A DNA stretch of 64,000 bases, taken from Streptomyces hygroscopicus (GTDB taxonomy: Bacteria; Actinomycetota; Actinomycetes; Streptomycetales; Streptomycetaceae). The notes under the pieces were generated by a model that saw only the letters and a list, made by a program, of their open reading frames with translations, was not told the origin of the DNA and did not search any database. The stretch's first letter is position 1. Each line of letters begins with the position of its first letter. The translations under genes and the position numbers were made by a program. Below, piece after piece: positions 10,464-18,396 of the stretch. The stretch lies in assembly GCA_002021875.1 (NCBI GenBank), contig CP018627.1, forward strand, positions 3,162,001 through 3,226,000, read 5' to 3'.

Positions 10464-11297
10464 CTAGGTCGATGTGACGGAGCGGCACCCTGCGGGAGCG
10501 CGCTGCGCACGAGCGGAGGCATAGAGGCACACGGCGGCGGCCGTGGCGAGATTGAGGCTCTCGGCCCTGCCGTGAATCGGAACGCGCACCACCTCGTCCG
10601 CGAGTGCGCGGGTAGCCTCCGGCAGGCCCCATGCCTCATTGCCGAAGATCCAGGCGGTGGGGGCGCCCAGCAGCCCGTCGTCCAGCTCGGAGTCCAGGTC
10701 CCGCTCCCCCGCCCCGTCCGCGGCCAGCACCCGCGCCCCGGCCTCCCGCAGCCCGCTCACCGCGCGCTCGACGGGCACCCCGACGGCGACGGGGAGATGG
10801 AAGAGGGAGCCGACGGATGCGCGTACGGCCTTGGGGTTGTAGGGGTCCACGGAGGCGTCCGTCAGCACCACGGCGTCCGCCCCGGCGGCATCGGCGCACC
10901 GCAGCACGGTCCCGGCGTTGCCGGGGTCGCGGACGTTCGCGAGGACGGCGACGAGCCTCGGCCGGGCGCGCAGGATCTCCTCGAACGGCGAGTCGAGGAA
11001 GCGGCACAGCCCGACGACGCCCTGGGGGGTGACGGTGTCGGACATCTCCGCGATGACCTCGTCGGACGCGGTGAGGACGGGAAGGTTCGCGGCGCGGGCG
11101 GCGGCGAGGATGTCCGCGTGGCGCTCGGCGGCCTCGGGGGTTGCGTACACCTCCACGAGGTGCGCGATGGCCTCCCGTACGGCCTGCGGCCCCTCGACGA
11201 TGAACCGCCGCTCCTTCCCGCGGAAGCTGCGCTTGGCAAGCCGCCGGGCGGCGGTGACACGCGGCGATCGCAGGGACGTCAACTCGGGGGTCGCCAT
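10464..11297 (-). CDS. SpoU (TrmH) family rRNA 2'-O-methyltransferase
   Basis: A 277-residue RNA ribose methyltransferase of the SPOUT class. An N-terminal substrate-binding region (residues 10-105, RRFIVEGPQAVREA) precedes the knotted SAM domain with motif 1 NVRDPGNAGTVLRCADAAGA (121-140), motif 2 IFGNEAWGLP and motif 3 SLNLATAAAVCLYA. It lies between the ribosomal protein operon and the histidine kinase, as in S. coelicolor near pheST. The start is the ATG at 11297; its ribosome site is weak (GAGAAAG), so a slightly different start is possible. The likely target is 23S rRNA, by family and context. Confidence 0.88.
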   Translation of the reverse strand: MATPELTSLRSPRVTAARRLAKRSFRGKERRFIVEGPQAVREAIAHLVEVYATPEAAERHADILAAARAANLPVLTASDEVIAEMSDTVTPQGVVGLCRFLDSPFEEILRARPRLVAVLANVRDPGNAGTVLRCADAAGADAVVLTDASVDPYNPKAVRASVGSLFHLPVAVGVPVERAVSGLREAGARVLAADGAGERDLDSELDDGLLGAPTAWIFGNEAWGLPEATRALADEVVRVPIHGRAESLNLATAAAVCLYASARAQRAPAGCRSVTST

Positions 11298-11529
11298 GGG
11301 GTGCGATGCGCTTTCTCGTGCGGTGTGTGGTGGTGGCGCGGGGCGGATTTCCCCCACCCCGCCCCTCCCCGAAACCGGGGACAGGCCCCCGGGCCCCGGG
11401 GAACGGCGGCAGCCGGGGCCGCCTTGGCCGCGCCGCCCGGCCGGGCGGCGCCGGGCGCCCCCGCGGACCGGGTCCGGCCCGTCCGGGCGGCGGCCACGCG
11501 CCGAGCCGGGCGGCCGACGCGGAGCCAGG

Positions 11530-11640
11530 TTGTGGGCAATCGTTCCGCAGGACGGAGACAGTCCGGTTGCGGGCAATCGCCCTGCGGGGCGGGGCACGCC
11601 CGGTTGTGGGCGATCGTTCCGCCGGGGGCACCTCCCAGCG
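11530..11640. repeat. Three tandem 37-bp repeats
   Basis: TTG(T/C)GGGC(A/G)ATCG begins at 11530, 11567 and 11604 with a strict 37-bp period. Units share about 60-80% identity by eye. Three degenerate units with no spacer/repeat alternation argue against CRISPR. The third unit merges into the 25-bp hairpin element. Confidence 0.85.
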
Positions 11641-11651
11641 GTAGCTGGGGG
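11627..11651. repeat. 25-bp hairpin element, copy 2 (inverted)
   Basis: Exact reverse complement of 9022-9046, containing CCCAGC-GGTA-GCTGGG. It sits inside the methyltransferase/rplT gap. Confidence 0.85.
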
Positions 11652-11721
11652 AGGAACGGGTGGGCACAACCCGGCCACCGGCCCGCGTCCGGCAACGCCC
11701 CCCCAGGGGCACCGACATACG

Positions 11722-11755
11722 CGGACCCGCAGGTACGCGTTCACCTGCGGGTCCG
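11722..11755 (-). terminator. infC-rpmI-rplT operon terminator
   Basis: A perfect 13-bp stem (CGGACCCGCAGGT paired with ACCTGCGGGTCCG) with an eight-base loop begins 23 bp past the rplT stop. It has no T-tract. This is the strongest simple hairpin in the ribosomal segment. Confidence 0.9.
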
Positions 11756-11778
11756 TGGCGTACAGCTCAGCGCAGCGG

Positions 11779-12162
11779 TTACGCGGCCTTCGGCGCGTTG
11801 ACGTCGCTCGGCAGCGCCTTCTGCGCCGCCTCGACCAGCGCGGCGAACGCACCGGCGTCGTTGACCGCGAGGTCGGCCAGGATCTTGCGGTCCACCTCGA
11901 TGTTGGCGGCCTTCAGACCCTGGATGAAGCGGTTGTACGTCATGCCGTTGGCGCGGGCAGCGGCGTTGATGCGCTGGATCCACAGCTGCCGGAAGTCGCC
12001 CTTGCGCTTCTTGCGGTCGTTGTAGTTGTAGACCAGAGAGTGGGTGACCTGCTCCTTGGCCTTGCGGTACAGGCGGGAGCGCTGGCCCCGGTAGCCGCTG
12101 GCCTGCTCGAGGATCGCCCGGCGCTTCTTGTGGGCGTTGACTGCCCGCTTGACGCGTGCCAC
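11779..12162 (-). CDS. rplT: 50S ribosomal protein L20
   Basis: A 127-residue primary 23S rRNA-binding protein needed for early 50S assembly. The sequence starts with a GTG-initiated [15 protein letters not shown] and continues with the family signature [17 protein letters not shown] and [18 protein letters not shown]. It is the last gene of infC-rpmI-rplT and is followed by the 13-bp hairpin. In other bacteria L20 represses this operon by binding its leader; the leader here has its own hairpin. Confidence 0.98.
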   Translation of the reverse strand: MARVKRAVNAHKKRRAILEQASGYRGQRSRLYRKAKEQVTHSLVYNYNDRKKRKGDFRQLWIQRINAAARANGMTYNRFIQGLKAANIEVDRKILADLAVNDAGAFAALVEAAQKALPSDVNAPKAA

Positions 12163-12258
12163 TTGTTAACTCCTTGTACGGGGCCGCGGGTGACTCACGC
12201 GGCCCGGAAACGAATAGGTCCCGGTCTGGCGCTCGCCCCGCCGAAGCGGGGCGGGGCG

Positions 12259-12453
12259 TCACTTGCCGAGAAGCTTCTTGATCTTCTTGGCGTCGGCGGG
12301 GGCCATCTCGACCTTTCCGGCCAGGCGGCGCGTCAGCGTGGACGGCTTGTGCTCGAGAAGGTGGCGGCGACCGGCGCGCTGGCGCACCACCTTGCCGGAG
12401 CCGGTGAGCTTGAAGCGCTTGCTGGCACCGCTGTGCGTCTTGTTCTTCGGCAT
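12259..12453 (-). CDS. rpmI: 50S ribosomal protein L35
   Basis: A 64-residue ribosomal protein starting [20 protein letters not shown], which fixes the ATG at 12453; GAGGAGAG lies upstream. The longer open frame upstream is not part of the protein. Very basic throughout, ending [11 protein letters not shown], as usual for L35. It is the middle gene of the operon, 96 bp before rplT. Confidence 0.98.
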   Translation of the reverse strand: MPKNKTHSGASKRFKLTGSGKVVRQRAGRRHLLEHKPSTLTRRLAGKVEMAPADAKKIKKLLGK

Positions 12454-12573
12454 GTCGCCGTACTCTCCTCGTCGGGACGCCTCCGCGGTTCTGCACGCGG
12501 AAGCGTCATGTGTTTCGGTTGGTGTCCGGAGCCGTTCGGCCCCGGGCGGGCGGTCGAGGCTCGCGCCTCTCAA

Positions 12574-13215
12574 TCACGCCTCGGCGGGCTCCTCGGCAGG
12601 CTCCTCGACGGACGCGTCCGGGGACTGGTCCAGATGAGGAATTCCCTGGCGCTCCGCCTTGCGGGCGGCCTGCGCCTCGCGGGCTTCGGCCATCGCCTCG
12701 GTCTTCTTCTTGTGCGGACCGAGAACCATGATCATGTTTCGGCCGTCCTGCTTCGGGTTGGACTCCACGAAGCCCAGGTCCTGGACGTCCTCGGCGAGCC
12801 GCTGCAACAGCCGGTAGCCGAGCTCGGGCCGGGACTGCTCACGGCCACGGAACATGATCGTGATCTTGACCTTGTCGCCCTGCTTGAGGAACCGGACGAC
12901 GTGACCCTTCTTGGTGTCATAGTCGTGCGGGTCGATCTTCGGCCGGAGCTTCATCTCCTTGATGACCGTGTGCGCCTGGTTCTTGCGCGCTTCACGGGCC
13001 TTCATGGCCGACTCGTATTTGAACTTTCCGTAGTCCATGAGCTTGCAGACCGGCGGGCGAGCGGTCGCCGCCACCTCGACGAGGTCGAGGTCGTACTCCT
13101 GCGCAAGCTCCAGGGCCTTGGCAAGCGGCACGATGCCGACCTGCTCGCCACTGGGACCGACGAGTCGCACCTCGGGGACGCGAATCCGGTCGTTGATGCG
13201 GGGCTCGGCGCTGAT
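12574..13215 (-). CDS. infC: Translation initiation factor IF-3 (ATC start)
   Basis: A 213-residue initiation factor that keeps 30S subunits free and checks start-codon pairing. The family N-terminus ([20 protein letters not shown]) begins at an ATC codon (13213-13215), three bases after GGAGGA; no ATG, GTG or TTG lies at the right place. IF-3 genes in other bacteria also use rare starts (ATT in E. coli), which IF-3 itself discriminates against, giving autoregulation. Hallmarks are [12 protein letters not shown] and [17 protein letters not shown]. The C-terminus is an acidic actinobacterial tail ([10 protein letters not shown]). It heads the infC-rpmI-rplT operon behind a roughly 230-base leader. 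Confidence 0.93.
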   Translation of the reverse strand: MSAEPRINDRIRVPEVRLVGPSGEQVGIVPLAKALELAQEYDLDLVEVAATARPPVCKLMDYGKFKYESAMKAREARKNQAHTVIKEMKLRPKIDPHDYDTKKGHVVRFLKQGDKVKITIMFRGREQSRPELGYRLLQRLAEDVQDLGFVESNPKQDGRNMIMVLGPHKKKTEAMAEAREAQAARKAERQGIPHLDQSPDASVEEPAEEPAEA

Positions 13216-13669
13216 GGATCCTCCTCGGTTGCACCACGCGACCGTCTGGCGGACTGCCGCGTAACGTCTGTTTCGGTATGACCACCGCGCCGTAACGCAC
13301 AAAACGCCCCGACGGGTACACAGGCGGGGCTCCTCATTGACCGGGAGCACCGCCGCGATATCACCGCGGGGCGCAGCCTGACCGATGACCTGCCGGCCCG
13401 GGGGGTCGGAAGGTGGGAGCTGGGGAGCCTCCACTTGTGGGCCGGACACACACGTGACCGGCCGGTCATTTATCTACGATACCAGGACCGGGCCGGGATG
13501 CTCATCCGGTGCGCTCTAAGCGTCAGCCCCGTCCCCTGTTCCCCGGCGTTCCCCGGCGTTCCCCTGCGTGCCCCGGCGTTCCTGTGAACTCACCCGCCCC
13601 GTGCGTACGGCGCCGGGCGGCCGCCTAGGCTGGGGCCCACCATCCCTCAGGAAGTGAGCCCCGACCACT
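13216..13669. other. infC leader and promoter region
   Basis: No gene is supported. On the minus strand it contains a GTAGATAAAT box (about 13466-13475) that could be a -10 element and a terminator-like hairpin (13301-13330). On the plus strand it holds the upstream region of the DUF1844 gene. Confidence 0.5.
13301..13330 (-). terminator. Candidate attenuator in the infC leader
   Basis: GCCCCG pairs with CGGGGC around a 13-base loop and is followed on the minus strand by GTTTTG, a terminator-like design that is rare in this genome. It lies about 85 bases upstream of the ATC start. L20-controlled attenuation of this operon is known in Firmicutes; its operation here is inference. Confidence 0.5.
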
Positions 13670-14035
13670 ATGAGCGACGCCAACGCCGGGCAGCCGCCGG
13701 CCCCCGACTTCGACCGGATGACCCGGGACATCGCGGATGTGCCCGCGGTCGAGGTGATCACCACGGTCGCGGTGCACCTGATGAGCGCCGCCGCGGTCAA
13801 CCTGGGCCTGGCCGAGGAGGGCCCCCAGCACAAGGATCTGGACGAGGCGCGGAAGCTGATCAACGCCCTGGCGGGGCTGGTCACGGCCAGCGCCACGGAG
13901 ATCAGCTCCTTCCACGCCGCTCCGCTGCGGGACGGCCTGAAGTCCCTGCAACTCGCCTTCCGCGAGGCGTCGGTGGTGCCGGACGAGCCGGGACAGGGGC
14001 CCGGCGAGAAGTTCACCGGCCCGGTCTTCGGCTGA
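13670..14035 (+). CDS. DUF1844 family protein
   Basis: A 121-residue protein of unknown function. The DUF1844 core spans residues 20-95 (PAVEVITTVAVHLMSAAAVNLG, DEARKLINALAGLV). It is all alpha-helical, lacks a signal peptide and is widely conserved next to infC in Actinobacteria. AGGAAGTGAG lies 14-20 bases before the ATG. Its tail is Pro/Gly-rich. Convergent with the aquaporin gene; a shared hairpin separates them. Confidence 0.88.
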   Translation: MSDANAGQPPAPDFDRMTRDIADVPAVEVITTVAVHLMSAAAVNLGLAEEGPQHKDLDEARKLINALAGLVTASATEISSFHAAPLRDGLKSLQLAFREASVVPDEPGQGPGEKFTGPVFG

Positions 14036-14038
14036 CCC

Positions 14039-14097
14039 CCGGAGGGCACGAGCCGCTCGGGAGCCCGTACGCCCTCGGGAGCCCGTACGCCCTCCGG
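14039..14097. terminator. Bidirectional terminator between convergent genes
   Basis: CCGGAGGGC (14039-14047) pairs with GCCCTCCGG (14089-14097). The loop holds an exact 18-bp tandem duplication (14056-14073 and 14074-14091). It lies between the DUF1844 stop and the aquaporin stop. Confidence 0.7.
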
Positions 14098-14126
14098 GCC
14101 CGGGCCCGGGCCCCCGCGTGCGCGGC

Positions 14127-14927
14127 TCAGGCCGCCTCCGGGCCCTTGGTCTCCTGGCCGCCCGCCTCGGGGCGGTGGCCGCCGCGCAGCCGCCCCCACG
14201 GTCCGGTCGCCGGGGGCGGATGGGCCTCCTCCTGGTCGGCCTGCCCCGCCGGACGGAGATGGGTGAACCGGTGCACCACGGCGGCGAGCACCCCGCCGAC
14301 CAGCGGTGCCACGATGAACAGCCAGAGCTGGCCCAGCGCATCGCCGCCCGCGAAGATCGCGGGGCCGAAGCTGCGCGCCGGATTGACCGAGGCCCAGGTC
14401 AGCGGGATGCCGATCAGATTGACCGCGGCGAGGGCGAGGCCCACCGGGATTGGTTCGCCGCCGACCAGCGCCACCGAGTGGGTCACCGCCAGGTAGACGA
14501 AGACCAGCAGGAAGGTCAGCAGCACCTCGGCGAGGAAGGCCCCGCCCGCGCCCATGCCCACCGGTGAGCGGCCGCCGTAGCCGTTGCTGCCGAAGGCGTC
14601 GGCCGTCTGGAGCCTGGGCACCTGGTTGGCGAGCAGGAAGAGCACCGCCGCGCCCACGATCGCGCCGACGAACTGCGCGACCCAGTACTGGACGGCCGTA
14701 CGGATGTCGATGCGCTTGGCCAGCAGCACGCCGAGGGTCACCGCCGGGTTGATGTGGCAGCCCGAGATGCGTCCGAACGCGTAGGCGATCGCGATCAGCG
14801 TGAAGCCAAAGGCGAGCGAGATCCCGAGGGCGTTGATGTAGTCGCCCGCCAGGACCAGCGAACCGACTCCGAAGAGGACCAGCATCGCGGTCCCGATGAA
14901 CTCCGCTACGACCGTTCTCGTCTCCAT
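14127..14927 (-). CDS. Aquaporin / MIP family channel
   Basis: A 266-residue six-helix membrane channel of the major intrinsic protein family. Both NPA half-helices are present (NPA at 60-62 in HINPAVTLG and at 182-184 in VNPARSFGPA), and the arginine after the second NPA, which forms the selectivity filter, is retained. It probably conducts water, like AqpZ; glycerol permeation cannot be excluded. The C-terminal 35 residues are a hydrophilic Pro/Gly-rich tail. GGAGAGCGCC precedes the ATG. It is transcribed toward the DUF1844 gene. Confidence 0.9.
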   Translation of the reverse strand: METRTVVAEFIGTAMLVLFGVGSLVLAGDYINALGISLAFGFTLIAIAYAFGRISGCHINPAVTLGVLLAKRIDIRTAVQYWVAQFVGAIVGAAVLFLLANQVPRLQTADAFGSNGYGGRSPVGMGAGGAFLAEVLLTFLLVFVYLAVTHSVALVGGEPIPVGLALAAVNLIGIPLTWASVNPARSFGPAIFAGGDALGQLWLFIVAPLVGGVLAAVVHRFTHLRPAGQADQEEAHPPPATGPWGRLRGGHRPEAGGQETKGPEAA

Positions 14928-15044
14928 GGCGCTCTCCTCACGCAGATTCCGACCGCCAGTCGCCTAAGCATTGTGGGGGGAATTGAGGCGATTCGCCTGT
15001 TGGTCCGAATGGGGAGGGCCGGGGCCCGCCCCCGCAGCGGGCCG

Positions 15045-15090
15045 GGCTCTGCCCCTGTGGCGACCCGGGCTCTGCCTCTGTGGCGGGCCG
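15045..15090. repeat. Two short GC-rich direct repeats
   Basis: CCGGGCTCTGCCCCTGTGGC and CCGGGCTCTGCCTCTGTGGC-type copies lie side by side, just downstream of the sseB stop and within the aquaporin upstream region. Confidence 0.6.
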
Positions 15091-15103
15091 GGGCCCCGAC
15101 CCC

Positions 15104-15838
15104 TCAGCGGCTGAAGAGCGGTTCGCCGGGGACCTTCGCGTCCGGCGGCAGCAGCGCCAGGGTCAGTCCGCGCACCAGCCGTGCCCGCAGCACCTCGTCG
15201 GCGGCCAGGGCGCCCGCCACCCGGTGCGCCGTCTCCCGCGCGGGCGCCTGAGGCACCAGGGCGAGCGCGAGCATCCCGTCGGCGTCCGCCGCCGGGGCCA
15301 GATGGGCCCGGAGCACCTCCGGCTCGGCGGCCAGTACTGCACGCACGGCCTCGGTCACGGCCGGGTCGGCGAGCGGATCGGTGCTGGTCCGCCCCTCGGC
15401 GAGGGCCAGCAGCGCGGGGCCGGTCAGCTGGTACGGCACCGGGCCCGCGAGGTCCAGGACCAGCGTGTCCGCCTTCTCATGGGCGGCGGCCTCCAGCGCT
15501 TGGCGCAGCGGTACGGCCACGGGCCGGGCGTCCGGGCGCCAGCGGGCCAGCGTCTCCAGCGAGGTGAAGGCGGGCAGGGCGCGCCGGCCGCCGGGGGCCT
15601 GCAGCGTGGGCACCGCCATGTCGCTGCTCTTTTCGCGGCGCAGCCGGTCGGGCCCCTCCTCGACCTCGCCGAGGATCGCCACCACTGGGACGAGGAGACG
15701 GGCGTCGGTGAGCGCGGCGAGCACCTCGGGCTCGGCCGAGCGGTCATCGGCCCAGGCGGCGAGCGCCGCGGTCAGCCGGGGGTCGGCGGAGCCGTCGTCG
15801 CCGGAGAAGCCAGGGTCGGGAATGTTCTTGAGCGCCAC
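15104..15838 (-). CDS. SseB family protein
   Basis: A 244-residue protein with the SseB N-terminal domain (residues 25-125, containing EPEVLAALTDARLLVPVVA and LPAFTSLETLARWRPDARPV) and a shorter SseB C-terminal region. The family is common in Actinobacteria and its biochemical role is unsettled (E. coli SseB was linked to serine/rhodanese activity). No signal peptide or membrane segment. It is divergent from the beta-lactamase-like hydrolase, with only 62 bp between their starts, so their promoters overlap. Confidence 0.85.
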   Translation of the reverse strand: MALKNIPDPGFSGDDGSADPRLTAALAAWADDRSAEPEVLAALTDARLLVPVVAILGEVEEGPDRLRREKSSDMAVPTLQAPGGRRALPAFTSLETLARWRPDARPVAVPLRQALEAAAHEKADTLVLDLAGPVPYQLTGPALLALAEGRTSTDPLADPAVTEAVRAVLAAEPEVLRAHLAPAADADGMLALALVPQAPARETAHRVAGALAADEVLRARLVRGLTLALLPPDAKVPGEPLFSR

Positions 15839-15900
15839 GCCATGAGGGTATCGAGGGCGGGGAGGGCCCGACGCGGCGGGCGGCGGAGAGGGAGGCGGCG

Positions 15901-16665
15901 GTGGAGCGGATGGCGGACGACGTGACGGGGCAGGGGCTGAGCGCGGCGCTCGCCGACGCGCTCGGCCCCGTGGCCCAGGGCTCCGGCGCGCACTTCTCCG
16001 TCGCCGTCCTGGATCCCCGGTCGGGGACGAGCGGGGTCCACGGCGACGGCTCGTACGCCACGGCGAGCATCGTCAAGGTGGGCATCCTCGCGGCGCTGCT
16101 GCTCAGGGCGGAGGACGAGGGGCGGTCGCTGACCGCCCAGGAGCGATCGCATGCGGCCGTGATGATCGAGCGGAGCGACAACGACGCGGCGACCGCGCTG
16201 TGGCAGACGATCGGCGGCGCGGCCGGGCTCGACGCGGCGCACCAGCGGCTCGGCCTGACCGCGACCCGTGCCGGGAGCGGCGGGAACTGGGGCGTGACCC
16301 TGACCACCGCCGCCGACCAGCTGGCCCTGCTGGGCGCGGTCTTCTCGGACGACTCACCGCTGGACGGCGCCGCGCGGACGTATCTACGGGCGCTGATGGG
16401 GCGCGTCGTCGACCGCCAGAGCTGGGGCGTCTCGGCCGCCGCCGACGGTGGCGGCCCCGGGACACGGCTGAAGAACGGCTGGATGCCCCGCGATGCCACC
16501 GGGCTGTGGGTCGTCAACAGCATCGGCGAGGTGACGGCGGACGGGCGCGCCTGTCTGGTCGCGGTGCTGTCCGAGGGCAGCGCGGACCTGGACAGCGGGG
16601 TGGCGCTGGTCGAGGAGGTGGCGCGTACGGCCGTGGCGACGGCCCGCACCTACCGATCCCGGTAA
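15901..16665 (+). CDS. Class A beta-lactamase-like serine hydrolase
   Basis: A 254-residue penicillin-binding-fold serine hydrolase. The catalytic motifs are SIVK (S56, K59), SDN (92-94) and KNG (191-193) in place of the usual KTG. No signal peptide is visible, so it appears cytoplasmic, unlike true secreted beta-lactamases. The Ser-Lys dyad is intact, but the altered third motif makes real beta-lactamase activity uncertain; esterase or peptidase action is possible. GTG at 15901 follows GGGAGG; an ATG nine bases later is an alternative. Confidence 0.82.
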   Translation: MERMADDVTGQGLSAALADALGPVAQGSGAHFSVAVLDPRSGTSGVHGDGSYATASIVKVGILAALLLRAEDEGRSLTAQERSHAAVMIERSDNDAATALWQTIGGAAGLDAAHQRLGLTATRAGSGGNWGVTLTTAADQLALLGAVFSDDSPLDGAARTYLRALMGRVVDRQSWGVSAAADGGGPGTRLKNGWMPRDATGLWVVNSIGEVTADGRACLVAVLSEGSADLDSGVALVEEVARTAVATARTYRSR

Positions 16666-17178
16666 GGGGCACGCCGGAACGGCCCCGGGCCGACGACCAC
16701 CGCAGTGCCCCGGCCCGGCGCCCTGCGGAACCCGGTGGCCACACAGGGCGCCCGAGCCGAGGACCGCCTCCGTGCCTCAGCCCGCACGGATCACCACGAC
16801 CGGCGCGCGCGGCACGGCCGAGCCGACGACGCGGCGCCCGGGGCCCGCTCAGCGCACGGAACCCCGTCGGCAGCGCCCGCGATGGGCCCCAACTGGCCGC
16901 TCACCCCGACGCGGCTCGGGCCAACGCCTCGCTCAGCGCGAACGAAAGGTCGGGAGCAGCGCTCACGGCGGTTCTCGGCCGACCAGCGCGCCCCGACGCG
17001 GCTCAGCGCGGGCGGTACCTCGCAGCGGCGCCCTCGGAGCGAGTCCCGGCCGACCACGCGCATCGCCGACACGCCCCAGGCCGACGCCCGGCCTCAGCGC
17101 GCACGGATCGCCAGGAGCACCGCGCGCAAGCGCGGTGAGCGCCGCATCCGAGCCGACGACGCGGCGGGCGACGTGGCC
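16666..17178. repeat. Array of decayed copies of the mycosin gene tail
   Basis: No gene is supported in this 513-bp gap. The word CTCAGC(G/C)CG recurs with TCAG at 16777, 16849, 16933, 17003 and 17094, before the true gene end at 17179 (spacings 72, 84, 70, 91 and 85 bp). Read on the minus strand, the 17094 copy ends PRLRAVLLAIRAR-stop against PRLRSLLMGIRAR-stop in the real gene, and the 16777 copy ends PVVVIRAG-stop. A 19-bp word recurs exactly at 16818-16836 and 17148-17166. Confidence 0.6.
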
Positions 17179-18396
17179 TCAGCGCGCGCGGATGCCCATA
17201 AGCAGCGAGCGCAGCCTGGGTGGCACCCGTAGGGGGCCCGAGCCGCGCCATAGGGCGACCGCGGCGACCACCAGGGCCGCTCCGGCGATTCCGGCGAGCA
17301 GCGCCATCTCGTTGGGGCCGGAGTCGCCGTGCGCGCCCTGGGCGTGGCCCGGCCCGTTGCCGAAGTAGCGCTGGGGGGAGGAGGCCACGGCGGGGCGCTG
17401 GGCCTCCGGCTTCATCTTGCCGCCCGCGGCGATCGCCGCCGCCGGGTCCACCAGGCCCGCGCCGAGGGCGTCGCTGCGGCCGCCCTCCGGGACGTCCTGG
17501 GCGGTCCGGGTGAGGAGCTCCCGGATCTGGCGCGGGCTCAGCTCGGGGTGGGCGGCGCGGACGAGGGCGACGGAGCCGGAGACGAAGGCGGCGGCAGCGC
17601 TGGTCCCCCAGCCCTCGTAGTAGCGCTTGTCGGGGTCGGCGATGACCACGTCGACGCCGGGTGCGCAGACGGTGGCGTACCAGCGGCGGGTGGAGAAGGC
17701 GGCGCGGGAGCCGTAGCGGTCCACGGCGGTCACGGCGATCACCCCGGGGTAGGCGGCCGGATAGGAGACCCGGTCGCCCTTCTCGCCGCCGTTGCCCGCG
17801 GAGGCGACCACGGCCACGCCCTTGCGCAGCGCGTACTGCACGGCGGCGTCCTCGGCGGCCTCGGGGTGGGCGGAGGCGCTGTCGTCGCCGAGCGAGAGGT
17901 TGATGACGTCGGCGCCGTGGTCGGCGGCCCAGCGGATACCGGCGGCCAGCGCGCCGCCACGGGACGAACGGGCCTTCTTACGGGCGGCGTCGGAGTCCTC
18001 GAGGATCACCCGCACCGGCAGGATCCGCGCCTTCGGCGCGACGCCCAGGACGCCCTCGCCGCCGGCCGCGCCGTGGCCGTGCCCGGCGATGATCCCGGCC
18101 ATGGCGGTGCCGTGGCGGGCCCAGGCGCGTTCGCCGCGCCGGGCGCCGAAGCCGATGAGGTCCTTACCGGGCAGCACTTGGCCTTCGAGGTCGGGGTGGC
18201 CGTCGTCGACGCCGGTGTCGAGGACGGCGACGGTGACCCCGGAGCCCTTGGTCGTCTGCCATGCCTCTTGGACGTGGAGGGTGTCCAGCGCCCACTCCTG
18301 GGCCTGTATGCCGTCGGCGTTCGCGGGCCCGGCGAGCACCAGGGTCAGCCCCGCGGTGGTGAGAGCCACTGCCAGGCGCCGCCCGATCCCGGTCAT
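17179..18396 (-). CDS. Type VII secretion mycosin-like subtilisin protease
   Basis: A 405-residue secreted, membrane-anchored subtilase of the MycP (mycosin) type. A signal peptide (residues 1-27, ending GPANA) precedes the S8 domain with Asp60 (VLDTGVDDGHPDL), His95 (RHGTAMAG), oxyanion Asn202 (SAGNGG) and Ser266 (GWGTSAAAA). A C-terminal helix (about 362-383, MALLAGIAGAALVVAAVALW) anchors it. In ESX systems MycP stabilises the secretion complex and trims substrates. No ecc genes adjoin it here, so it is an orphan. It overlaps the preceding membrane-protein gene by ATGA, so the two are coupled. Confidence 0.88.
   Translation of the reverse strand: MTGIGRRLAVALTTAGLTLVLAGPANADGIQAQEWALDTLHVQEAWQTTKGSGVTVAVLDTGVDDGHPDLEGQVLPGKDLIGFGARRGERAWARHGTAMAGIIAGHGHGAAGGEGVLGVAPKARILPVRVILEDSDAARKKARSSRGGALAAGIRWAADHGADVINLSLGDDSASAHPEAAEDAAVQYALRKGVAVVASAGNGGEKGDRVSYPAAYPGVIAVTAVDRYGSRAAFSTRRWYATVCAPGVDVVIADPDKRYYEGWGTSAAAAFVSGSVALVRAAHPELSPRQIRELLTRTAQDVPEGGRSDALGAGLVDPAAAIAAGGKMKPEAQRPAVASSPQRYFGNGPGHAQGAHGDSGPNEMALLAGIAGAALVVAAVALWRGSGPLRVPPRLRSLLMGIRAR

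Larger units (their letters stand above)
11298..11721. other. Gene-free interval with repeats between the methyltransferase and rplT
   Basis: No coding frame here has a ribosome site and Streptomyces codon bias. It holds three tandem 37-bp units (11530-11640) and a copy of the 25-bp hairpin element (11627-11651). Both are listed separately. Confidence 0.7.

Noticed and set aside
11530..11640. 37-bp periodic repeat as a CRISPR array
   Set aside because: There are only three degenerate units, directly abutting with no unique spacers, and no cas genes.
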